From: DAISJI01 sp964559835
GTDB taxonomy: Bacteria; Acidobacteriota; Terriglobia; Terriglobales; Acidobacteriaceae
Assembly: GCA_964559835.1 (NCBI GenBank)
Contig: CAZLJE010000047.1
Location: forward strand, 1-31,951
Length of the DNA stretch: 31,951 nt
Reading direction: 5' to 3'
Part shown: positions 7,169 to 13,712 of the stretch, in pieces
Numbering within the stretch: position 1 is the stretch's first letter
How the letters are laid out: every line of letters begins with the position of its first letter
Notes under the pieces: generated by a model
Seen by the model: the letters and a program-made list of their open reading frames with translations, nothing else
Told to the model about the DNA's origin: nothing
The model's database searches: none
Translations under genes and position numbers: made by a program

Positions 7169-9220
7169 TTACAGACCCTTCAGTTTCTCCTGAACTCTTG
7201 GGGTCCAGACCTCTTGCGCGGTCGGTTCCATCAGGCGGACTTGCTGCAGTGCTTTCTCGAAAGTGGTGCGTGCGTCGGCATTCTTCTGCAATGCCTTCTC
7301 CGCATCTCCCAACGCCATGAGAGCCTGCAGGGAATCTGGTGCGAGCGCGATTGCGGCCTCTGCTTCGGAGAGCGCCTGTTCGGGTTGATGCTGATCGAGC
7401 AGTCTGCCGGAGATCACGGCCCGATCCATCGCTGCGACGTACGGCACGTTGAACGTGCCGTCGTAAACAAATACGCCGTGGTCGATCACCGCCGTAGGCT
7501 TCAGCCTCATGAACTCGCGGTAGGGACTCAACACGCTGGACCCTGATTCATAAAACGTCAGCGCGAGGTGGCTGAAGAAGACGGGACCCTGGATCACCGG
7601 AGGTGTTTCCGTCTTCACGCCGGACCAGATCGAGTCCATGGTGGGCAGCGGCTTGCACGGAATGCCGTAGGCCCGGTATGGGATCAGCGGCTCGGCCGTG
7701 TACGCAAACCAACACTCTTTGATCCCTCGCTCGTCCACATAACGCTTCACGTCTTTCAGTTGCTGTCCCCAGTCCGTTGGCGAGTCGGTCAGGTACTTGT
7801 ACATGTTGGCGGGTCCGCCCCAGGCTTCGTTCGCGTATGGAATGTACGAAGTCGGAAACGCGCGCATCGAAGACACGACATGAAAGATGATTATCACGCC
7901 GATGGCCCAGGCCCACCGACGATCGTTGCAGATCAGGCTCCAGGCAGATCCTCCGGCCAATACGAGCAGGAAAATGAACACCAGGAGAATGTGCCGCACG
8001 CCGATGTTCAGGCTCGAAGTCATCGAGATCGCGAAATAGAGGGCCGGCGGCAGCGACAGGAACAGGATTTCGCGCCGGCCGCGCAGCTTTCGAGTGGCGC
8101 CGGCATAGACGATCAGCGGCAGAAAGATCAGCGTCGATAGCGTCGCCTTGATCACGAATGCCACGGGAAAATAGAACCAGACGCCATGCGCATACAACTT
8201 CCCAAACACGTAGCTGGGCCATATATTCGCCACCGAGCGGACATCCGCCAGTCCGTAGAGCCAAGACTCCGGCAGCAGTTTCCACCGCGCCATCATTGTG
8301 ATCGCCTTGGCTTCCGCCGGACGCAGGTTCCCGAGTGTGCTCTGTAATGGCGGGTTCATCTGTCTCCCCGCGGGGCGAGCGGCGTAGCGGAATCCGTAGC
8401 ATACCCACATCATGCCGGCAACGATCACCCCGGTGATCACCAGCGCGCCGGCGAGCCGTGCTGCCTGATGCAAGCGTGTCTCATCTCCCGTTTGGCGTCG
8501 ACGCAACAACTCGGTGACCGCAAGCAGGACCAGCATCGGCGGCAGCAGTACCGCCGAATGCTTGACGATGAAGAAGAGTCCCGCCGCGAGACCCAGCACT
8601 ACGACGCGTCCCCACGACGGAGATTTCACATATCGGTAGAACGCATAGATGCTGGCCAGCAGGGAAGCAGCCGCGCCGGTGTCGGTGGTGACCAGGGCGC
8701 CATGAGCCAGGAAGTTGGGTTCGAAGACGATCAGTACCAGGGCGAGGAATCCGGCGCCGGTGCCGAACATCTCGCGTGCTGTAAGGAAGCCCAACAGTGC
8801 GACCAGTAACGCAAACAGCGATGCGCCCACTCGGGCGCGGAAGATGACTCTGTCGTGGTCGTTCTGGAAGACGAAGTCGCGTCCGCTGGAATATGCCTCT
8901 TGCTTGAAATACCGGTCCTGCAACTTTGGTTCATGCAGGTCCATTCCCAGCAGCGGAATCGCGGCGATCATCTTGACCAGCGGCGGATGCTCTGGGTTGA
9001 GGCCGAAATCGCGATGCTTGAGAGACATGTATCCGGCAAAGATGTGATCGCCCTCGTCCCACGTAAGCGACTCCTGCCGGACCGAGTACAAAAGCTGGAA
9101 CTCGAGGACCAGGAGCAGACAAACGACGCCGGCTACCTTGACCCAACTCTGCCGGTACCAAGAGTCCCGTGATCCAAGTATTTCTTCGGTTTTCCGAACG
9201 GCCTGGGCCTGTGAGCTCAT
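7169..9220 (-). CDS. Membrane glycosyltransferase, PMT/GT39-like (GT-C fold), with C-terminal TPR
   Basis: About 683 residues, predicted integral membrane enzyme using a polyprenyl-phosphate sugar donor. After a first membrane helix, the first extracytoplasmic loop carries LTWDEGDHIFAGY and LNPEHPPLVKMIAAIP, the acidic and E-HPP motifs typical of PMT_2/ArnT-like GT-C enzymes. Roughly ten hydrophobic segments follow. The last about 90 residues (ISGRLLDQHQPEQALSEAEAAI onward) form a TPR-like helical repeat, an arrangement common in Acidobacteriota. ATG at 9220 is preferred because GGAGACAGG precedes it; an in-frame ATG at 9241 lacks that site. It is convergent with ftsZ and is not part of the dcw operon. 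The acceptor is unknown. Confidence 0.85.
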   Translation of the reverse strand: MSSQAQAVRKTEEILGSRDSWYRQSWVKVAGVVCLLLVLEFQLLYSVRQESLTWDEGDHIFAGYMSLKHRDFGLNPEHPPLVKMIAAIPLLGMDLHEPKLQDRYFKQEAYSSGRDFVFQNDHDRVIFRARVGASLFALLVALLGFLTAREMFGTGAGFLALVLIVFEPNFLAHGALVTTDTGAAASLLASIYAFYRYVKSPSWGRVVVLGLAAGLFFIVKHSAVLLPPMLVLLAVTELLRRRQTGDETRLHQAARLAGALVITGVIVAGMMWVCYGFRYAARPAGRQMNPPLQSTLGNLRPAEAKAITMMARWKLLPESWLYGLADVRSVANIWPSYVFGKLYAHGVWFYFPVAFVIKATLSTLIFLPLIVYAGATRKLRGRREILFLSLPPALYFAISMTSSLNIGVRHILLVFIFLLVLAGGSAWSLICNDRRWAWAIGVIIIFHVVSSMRAFPTSYIPYANEAWGGPANMYKYLTDSPTDWGQQLKDVKRYVDERGIKECWFAYTAEPLIPYRAYGIPCKPLPTMDSIWSGVKTETPPVIQGPVFFSHLALTFYESGSSVLSPYREFMRLKPTAVIDHGVFVYDGTFNVPYVAAMDRAVISGRLLDQHQPEQALSEAEAAIALAPDSLQALMALGDAEKALQKNADARTTFEKALQQVRLMEPTAQEVWTPRVQEKLKGL

Positions 9221-9568
9221 CCTGTCTCCGCAAGAAGACACAAAATATCACGCGCGGAGCTGGCCGGGTGGTCCGGAATCCCGGGATCACATTGCGGCAA
9301 ACTTTAACTGGGTATACCCCCTCCCCTGCTATACCCATCGAGTCAGTGGATGAAGGCCAGCTAAGTGTCTGCTGGACAAATTGCCTAGAGCGCTCATGGG
9401 TTGTACCGGGTAACCTAGGGTAGCCCAGAGGCCTGAGGCGCCGGGTGCCAACACATCGCGCCGCACTCCTCCGTCCTTAGCCTTACCCCGCGCGCGATGT
9501 GTGGGCAATCCGCCGCCGAGTGATATTTGCTAATAGATATACACAGTACAAACAACTGAATCTAGTAG

Positions 9569-9606
9569 AAATATAGTTCTTGACTCGGTCCCCGCCTCGC
9601 GCGACC
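9569..9606. repeat. Copy 2 of the ATATAGTTCT-GAC motif
   Basis: AATATAGTTCTTGAC followed by a CCCCG and CGCGCGACC block, matching the layout at 3384-3422 upstream of ftsQ. An AT-rich leader precedes it. Function unknown. Confidence 0.4.
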
Positions 9607-9681
9607 ATTGTTTGTAGCTTCAAACACCAGCGTTCTCGATTTCGTCGATGCGCTCCCCCAACGCCTCCTCCGCTCCGCTTT

Positions 9682-9712
9682 GTGTACTAGCCAGGCTTGC
9701 CTGGCCGCACAC
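9682..9712. other. Hairpin, CCAGGC-TT-GCCTGG with outer GTGT/ACAC pairing
   Basis: A perfect 6-bp inner stem (9691-9704) with a 2-nt loop, plus outer GTGT and ACAC arms separated by small bulges. No T-run follows, so it is not an obvious terminator. Confidence 0.5.
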
Positions 9713-9734
9713 TCCCTTCGCTCGCCGTCCCGCG

Positions 9735-9975
9735 CTCTGGGATTTCTTCGTTTTTCGGGCTTTTCTGTGGGACCTGTGGGATAACGGGGGTAGGGTACCT
9801 GGGAAAGCTACCGCGAGCGGCCTCGCCTATGCCGCGTGTGACGCAAGCCTTAATGCGACCAATCCCGCGCCCCGCGGCCCGGACACCGGCCCCCGGATCC
9901 CGCTTCTCGGGATTTCCCCGAGTTTGGCCGACTTTCTTCGGGACGCTCGGGATAAATGGGGTGGGGTCTCGGGCC
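9735..9975. repeat. Two diverged direct-repeat copies about 171 bp apart
   Basis: Blocks near 9738-9810 and 9903-9978 share TCCCGC, GGGATTTC, a GTTT run, GGGAC, GGGATAA and GGGGT elements in the same order. Read on the minus strand both are in one frame and give PTPxIPxVPxK motifs 57 codons apart. This may be a decayed tandem duplication or a degraded gene. Confidence 0.4.
9863..9881 (+). repeat. 19-nt direct repeat, copy 1
   Basis: TCCCGCGCCCCGCGGCCCG occurs here and again, identically, at 13298-13316 on the other side of the transposon. Flanking bases do not match. Confidence 0.6.
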
Positions 9976-10139
9976 GCCGGATACCCGATAGCGACAGCCG
10001 CTCTTGCGTTCATCAGCGACCCACGTCTTCGCACTCCGCAGCCCCTATTAATTCCTCAGTAAAATCTCACGCGATTTTCGCGGTGAAAAACTCCCAAGTA
10101 ACCCGGGCTTATTTTGCTGAAAACAAAGAGGTGCACCAA

Positions 10140-10147
10140 AAACTAGC
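10140..10147 (+). repeat. Left target-site duplication, AAACTAGC
   Basis: Eight bases immediately outside the left inverted repeat, identical to 13136-13143 outside the right one. Eight bp is the duplication length typical of the IS1595 family. Confidence 0.95.
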
Positions 10148-10179
10148 GGCAACAATATACTTGACACACAAACACCTTT
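10148..10179 (+). repeat. Left terminal inverted repeat of the transposon
   Basis: Begins GGC and contains CAATATACTTG. It pairs with 13104-13135 at 26 of 32 positions. It also contains a TTGACA -35-like hexamer for the transposase. Confidence 0.93.
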
Positions 10180-10189
10180 CTGCTACTCT
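10161..10189 (+). promoter_or_regulatory. Predicted transposase promoter in the left end
   Basis: TTGACA (10161-10166), a 17-nt spacer, then TACTCT (10184-10189), a weak -10. It lies partly within the inverted repeat and 23 bp upstream of the transposase ATG, which has GAGG as ribosome-binding site. Confidence 0.5.
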
Positions 10190-10211
10190 GCTTCTAGTTA
10201 GAGGCAAGTAG

Positions 10212-11226
10212 ATGAAAACGAAAGACAAAACACCACAAACCCTGCAAGAAGCGATTGTTTACTTCTCTGACCCGGAACGGGCCTTTGTCTACGCGGTTAA
10301 TCTGCGCTGGCCCGATGGCGTTATCACCTGTCCCCGTTGCGGGAATGATAAACATTCGTTCGTTAAGACCCGCTTGCTGTGGTTCTGCAAAGGGTGCAAG
10401 AAACAGTTCACCGTCAAGGTCGGCAGCATCTTCGAGGACTCGCCCATCGGACTCGATAAGTGGATGACTGCTGTGTGGATGATCGTGAACTGCAAGAACG
10501 GAATCAGCAGTTGGGAAATTCACCACGCACTTGGCGTCACACAAAAGACGGCGTGGTTCATGCTGCATCGAATCCGCGAAGCGTTGAAGCCACATCGCGG
10601 CACCGAAGATATGGGCGGCCCGAGCGGAACCGTGGAAGCGGATGAAACTTTCATCGGCGGCAAGAAGCAATTTATGCACAAGAGCCGCAAGCAGAAGATG
10701 GAAGGGATGGCCAAGAACGATGCGCAGTGGCGCTCCATGCAGTCGCACTTTGGCAAGACTCCGGTTGTCGGATTGTTCGACCGTGAGACTCGCAGCGTCC
10801 GCGCTCGCGTGGTTCCCAATGTGAAGCGGTATATTTTGCAACAGGAAATTCTGAAGAACATCACCAAGGGCAGCACGATCTGCACCGATGATCTGCCGAG
10901 TTACAAGTGCTTGCCGCTTGGCCGATTCGTGCATGAGGTTGTAGACCACGAAAAGGAATATGTTCGCGGACAAGTACACACGAACGGCCTTGAGAACTTC
11001 TGGTCGCTGCTGAAGCGCGGCCTCAAGGGAACCTACGTTGCTGTCGAACCTTTTCATCTTGACCGTTACGTTGATGAGCAAGTGTTCCGCTTCAATCACC
11101 GCAAGGATGGTGAGCATGTAATCACCGATTCTTCAGCGGTTCCAGACTGCGATGGCCCAAGTTGCTGGCAAGCGCCTCGCGTATGCCGCGCTCACTGGCA
11201 AGGATGTAGACGCGCTCCACTCGTAG
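10212..11226 (+). pseudogene. IS1595-family (ISXO2-like) DDE transposase, frameshifted
   Basis: Transposase for the surrounding element. The N-terminus has the family zinc ribbon CPRCGNDKHSF...CKGCKKQF, then a helix-turn-helix region (ISSWEIHHALGVTQKTAWFMLHRIR). The DDE/N-type core shows VEADETFIGGKK (first Asp), STICTDDLPSY (second Asp) and HTNGLENFWSLLKRGLKGTY (Asn/Glu block). The conserved end is FRFNHRK, after which the frame is lost. The expected C-terminus, RFQTAMAQVAGKRLAYAALTG, continues in the +1 frame and stops at 11226. The shift lies between about 11122 and 11140 and equals one extra base (or two missing). Without it the frame runs on into the passenger gene as an artificial 597-codon fusion. 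Either the gene is disabled or there is a sequence error; no slippery heptamer is visible there. Confidence 0.85.
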
Positions 11227-11249
11227 GCGGCAAGGACGCGGTAAGCGGT

Positions 11250-11411
11250 CTAGTCCTTGCCGGAAACGTCAGTTTTGCGGTCGCTAGCGCCCTTCTTAGG
11301 GCGCTTTACTTTTGCCCCGACACTGACCGTCTTGGGAGCCTTGAACAGCGTTTTCATGGCCTGTTCAAAGTTCTCTGTTGCTTCTTTGCCCTGTTTGTAT
11401 TCGTATTTCAT
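11250..11411 (-). CDS. 53-residue basic small protein, antisense within the transposon
   Basis: Unrecognised small protein, N-terminus MKYEYKQGKEATENFEQAMK, then KTLFKAPKTVS and a Lys/Arg-rich tail. It looks like a short helix followed by a disordered basic end. ATG at 11411 is chosen because GGAAGAAG lies 2-3 bases upstream; an in-frame ATG at 11423 has none. It faces the transposase convergently and starts 21 bp from the divergent passenger gene at 11433. The KYEY-KEA-ENF pattern resembles small hypothetical proteins I associate with soil bacteria, but I cannot confirm a family or a link to IS1595 elements from here. Confidence 0.55.
   Translation of the reverse strand: MKYEYKQGKEATENFEQAMKTLFKAPKTVSVGAKVKRPKKGASDRKTDVSGKD
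11286..11313 (+). terminator. Probable intrinsic terminator after the transposase
   Basis: AGCGCCC and GGGCGCT form a 7-bp stem around TTCTTA, followed by TTACTTTT, 60 bp after the transposase stop. It overlaps the antisense small ORF, where the same bases encode Lys-Arg-Pro-Lys-Lys-Gly-Ala, so coincidence is possible. Confidence 0.5.
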
Positions 11412-11432
11412 GTCTTCTTCCATATTAGGACT

Positions 11433-12005
11433 ATGAGCGGCAAAAGACGACGAAAACATAAACTGCCCAAGCGAGCGCAACCCCGACCATCGGGGGTAGT
11501 ACGTAATTGGTACAAACATCTCGGATTCGGGTGGAAGGTATTAATTTTTGCATTAGGGATGCCGAGCCTCTACATCGGTTGTGTAAGTATGTCATCGCGC
11601 GTTTCCTTGACTCCTGGAGACGTTCTTCGGGCCAAAGACCCGTTATCGTCCCCCATAATCGTGAGCAATGAGGGATACCTTCCGATTCACGACGCCATGG
11701 CGACGTGCCTGGTCAAAAGAATCGTGGCTGCGAACGGAGCCACAGTCACCGATGCCGTCATTGGAGGTGACAGTGCTGAACAGTTTGTTGGAGACCTTGG
11801 GATCGGAGGAAAGACTACCATCTCTTGTAGCGGCGATGGGTCTAGCGTCTTCTCGATGGGCACCGATAAATACATAGCAGCTGACATCGGCATTGTGCTC
11901 TCTTATCGCCCCGATTTCTTCCCGTGGCATCGTCATAAGAGCTTCAACTTTCATGCTCGCATTTCGGATGACGGTAAAATTCACTGGACTCCCATGGCCA
12001 GATAA
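11433..12005 (+). CDS. Transposon passenger 1: membrane-anchored protein of unknown function
   Basis: 190 residues. A very basic N-terminus (MSGKRRRKHKLPKRAQPRPSG) precedes one hydrophobic helix (WKVLIFALGMPSLYIGCVSM, about residues 33-52). The rest, presumably extracytoplasmic, is a beta-rich domain with IIVSNEGYLPIHDA, DLGIGGKTTISCSGDG, DIGIVLSYRPDFFPW and DDGKIHW. The order basic tail-helix-domain predicts a type II membrane anchor. The frame is continuous with the transposase frame, but ATG at 11433 with an upstream AGGA is the natural start. The next gene begins six bases after its stop, so the two are likely translated together. Motif order resembles the C-terminal part of that neighbour. 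No function is assigned. Confidence 0.65.
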   Translation: MSGKRRRKHKLPKRAQPRPSGVVRNWYKHLGFGWKVLIFALGMPSLYIGCVSMSSRVSLTPGDVLRAKDPLSSPIIVSNEGYLPIHDAMATCLVKRIVAANGATVTDAVIGGDSAEQFVGDLGIGGKTTISCSGDGSSVFSMGTDKYIAADIGIVLSYRPDFFPWHRHKSFNFHARISDDGKIHWTPMAR

Positions 12006-12011
12006 ATACAC

Positions 12012-13025
12012 ATGACGCACATCACTCAACAACTGCTCGCTGCGCTCAAGGCGCTCAGGAGCGAATTGAGACACTTCCGAGACGGCGCTGAAGCACGCGA
12101 TCAACGCAAAGAAAGAGAGCGCGAGGAGCGCGAAACAGAGCGCGATCTCCAACCCCCACCACCGCCCGTCATAGTGAATGTGCAAAATCAGATACCAAAT
12201 ACTGACGAACGCCAGCAGACACGTCGGCACAATCAGCAGCTCGGCGCACTGTGGGCTCAGGTGATCGTTACGTTCTTGGCGTTTCTCGCCGCTGCCATTT
12301 ATGCGGCTATCGCTTCCGGCCAATTGGACCAATTGCAGAAATCCACCATTGCCGCCGAACAAGCCGCTCGCGCCAGCCAAGACTCCGCGATTATTGCGGC
12401 TAACACCCTTAAAGAAGTTCGCGCTGGAAAAGAGGATACCGACAAGCTTATTAAGGCAGCTACGGACCAGGCCAAATTTACCAATACACTTGGAGCGCAG
12501 GTGAAGCGATCTGCCGATACTGCGCAGGCTGCCATGTTCCTCGATGAGCGTGCTTGGATGTATCTCGAAAGTCTCTCCATTCATACCAACTCTAAGAAGC
12601 TCGAAGTGGGACAGCCGTTCTATGTCAAAAGGGTCATCCGGAATAGGGGGAGAACTCCAGCGGTCAACGTCGAAACGATTTCCGAAACCGTGATTATCCC
12701 CGTAAAGAAATCTATATTTTCCGAGCCATCCTTTTACACCTACCCACCCAAAGACACTCTCCCTATTGGCGTTGTCGCGAGTGGTGACGGGCGCGATGCT
12801 GATCTTGTCGTCACCAACTACCTCACTCAACAGGTATATGACCGCATCATGGACGACGGGATACAGATTTTCGTTTACGGCAAGATTCGCTATTGCGATA
12901 TTTTCGGCAAACGGCACTGGACGACGTGGTGTTCCCATTTCGTGTCCGGAGGCCAGTGGGCAATTTGTAAAGCAGGAAATGACATAGATAAACAAACAGA
13001 AGTAGAAGAATGCCCCGCGAAGTGA
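12012..13025 (+). CDS. Transposon passenger 2: membrane protein with coiled coil and C-terminal beta domain
   Basis: 337 residues, no recognised function. A charged cytoplasmic N-terminus with an Arg/Glu run (about 20-50) and a Pro run leads to one membrane helix near 85-105 (VIVTFLAFLAAAIYAAIASG). An Ala/Gln-rich predicted coiled coil follows at about 105-175. A C-terminal beta domain starts at AWMYLESLSIHTN and includes VIRNRGRTPAVNVET and IFVYGKIRYCDIFGKRHWT. This helix-coiled coil-(N-x-G-x-TPA-x-x-V) arrangement recurs in many uncharacterised bacterial membrane proteins. It lies 6 bp after passenger 1 and ends 78 bp before the right inverted repeat, so it is inside the element. It could serve sensing, adhesion or defence; the sequence does not say which. 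Confidence 0.75.
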   Translation: MTHITQQLLAALKALRSELRHFRDGAEARDQRKEREREERETERDLQPPPPPVIVNVQNQIPNTDERQQTRRHNQQLGALWAQVIVTFLAFLAAAIYAAIASGQLDQLQKSTIAAEQAARASQDSAIIAANTLKEVRAGKEDTDKLIKAATDQAKFTNTLGAQVKRSADTAQAAMFLDERAWMYLESLSIHTNSKKLEVGQPFYVKRVIRNRGRTPAVNVETISETVIIPVKKSIFSEPSFYTYPPKDTLPIGVVASGDGRDADLVVTNYLTQQVYDRIMDDGIQIFVYGKIRYCDIFGKRHWTTWCSHFVSGGQWAICKAGNDIDKQTEVEECPAK

Positions 13026-13103
13026 CGGCGGATCGTCCGAACCTCCACTATCGGACTCTGTTACTGATTGTGAACTGCTGCCCTGTCCATCTGATTGTGG
13101 GCC

Positions 13104-13135
13104 AAAGTCGCTTGTGTGGCAAGTATATTGACGCC
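13104..13135 (-). repeat. Right terminal inverted repeat of the transposon
   Basis: Reverse complement begins GGCGTCAATATACTTG and matches the left end at 26 of 32 positions. Confidence 0.93.
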
Positions 13136-13143
13136 AAACTAGC
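13136..13143 (+). repeat. Right target-site duplication, AAACTAGC
   Basis: Identical to 10140-10147, directly outside the right inverted repeat. Confidence 0.95.
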
Positions 13144-13297
13144 AGCTAATAACCATCGCGACTATAACCAACCGGTAATCGAAGAAACGCCACACTATGA
13201 CTTGGCACTCACCGCGTACCTGCGGCACGCGCCGATCTCCTCGGACGCGATACCTGGCCGAAACACAGCAGCCCCGAGCGGAAGCCGCCCTTCCGTG

Positions 13298-13316
13298 TCC
13301 CGCGCCCCGCGGCCCG
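13298..13316 (+). repeat. 19-nt direct repeat, copy 2
   Basis: Identical to 9863-9881. Removing the transposon and one target copy would place the two copies about 440 bp apart. Confidence 0.6.
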
Positions 13317-13612
13317 CGATCCGCAGTTACGTTGGAGCAGTTACCTCAGGATGCCGCGGGCATGGCGCCGGCGAAACGCGCCGGGCTAAGTCTCTGGCCG
13401 GAAAGGGCGTTATGGGCGGCCACAACTCGGGCCCGAGGCTCGGCATCCATTGCAGAGTGCTTGCTGGTTCGCCCGTCCGGAAGCAGTTTGGGATTGAAAT
13501 GCAGACTGCAACTCTCTTACTATCTAGCCAGACCTCCCCATTACCTTCCTGGTTACTAGCACAGGTTAGGGGAATGGTGGAAACTTCGGGTTTGAAAGCC
13601 CCATCGCCTCTG

Positions 13613-13653
13613 CCCACCCTTCCAAAACCGGTCAGGGTGGGGCACCCGGCTCT
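13613..13653. repeat. Palindromic intergenic repeat, CCCACCC...AGGGTGGG, copy 1
   Basis: CCACCCT and AGGGTGG form a stem around TCCAAAACCGGTC, followed by GGCACCCGGCTCT. A close copy lies at 17592-17635 with the same loop start (TCCAAAACCG) and the same trailing GGCACCCG(A/G)CTCT. Confidence 0.75.
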
Positions 13654-13712
13654 GGGGCATAGGTGACTTTAGGGACACGGTGACCGGCGGAGACGTCGGT
13701 GCTACGGGACGC

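Larger units (their letters stand above)
9221..10139. other. Gene-poor region left of the transposon
   Basis: No credible gene is seen in about 900 bp. It holds a hairpin with a CCAGGC/GCCTGG core near 9682-9712, two diverged direct-repeat copies in 9735-9975, the second copy of an ATATAGTTCT motif at 9569, and an AT-rich patch near 9520-9580. Short frames exist but lack start signals or recognisable domains. With 13144-13712 it formed one long divergent intergenic region before the transposon inserted. Confidence 0.6.
10148..13135 (+). mobile_element. IS1595-family (ISXO2-like) transposon with passenger genes
   Basis: A 2,988-bp element. Its ends are 32-nt imperfect inverted repeats (10148-10179 and 13104-13135; 26 of 32 positions match, sharing CAATATACTTG and CACACAA, with GGC at the outer tips). 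It is bounded by a perfect 8-bp duplication AAACTAGC. Inside are a frameshifted ISXO2-like transposase, a 53-codon ORF on the opposite strand, and two tandem plus-strand genes for membrane-anchored proteins. A plain single-gene IS of this family is much shorter, so the 1.9 kb beyond the transposase is passenger DNA. The perfect duplication indicates insertion as one unit into the intergenic region. By eye the DNA is less GC-rich than the surrounding chromosome. Confidence 0.93.
13144..13712. other. Gene-poor region right of the transposon
   Basis: About 570 bp with no convincing gene. It contains the second 19-nt GC-rich repeat (13298-13316) and a palindromic CCCACCC element (13613-13653). 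Short frames here have no good start signals or domains. It presumably holds the promoter of the following transpeptidase gene, but no clear -35/-10 pair was seen. Confidence 0.6.

Noticed and set aside
9648..10211. 187-codon plus-strand frame left of the transposon
   Set aside because: It crosses the target duplication and transposon end, so it could not predate the insertion; no ribosome-binding site or domain.
10212..12005. A single 597-residue transposase-membrane protein fusion
   Set aside because: The expected transposase C-terminus is in the next frame; the continuation between 11120 and 11433 has no protein-like features and is an accidental read-through.
11643..12995. 450-codon open frame on the minus strand across both passenger genes
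   Set aside because: It is antisense to two well-formed plus-strand genes with membrane helices and tight spacing, spans their junction, and shows no recognisable domain.
13010..13666. 218-codon plus-strand frame across the right end of the transposon
   Set aside because: It runs from inside the element through the terminal repeat and duplication into intergenic repeats; no protein features.
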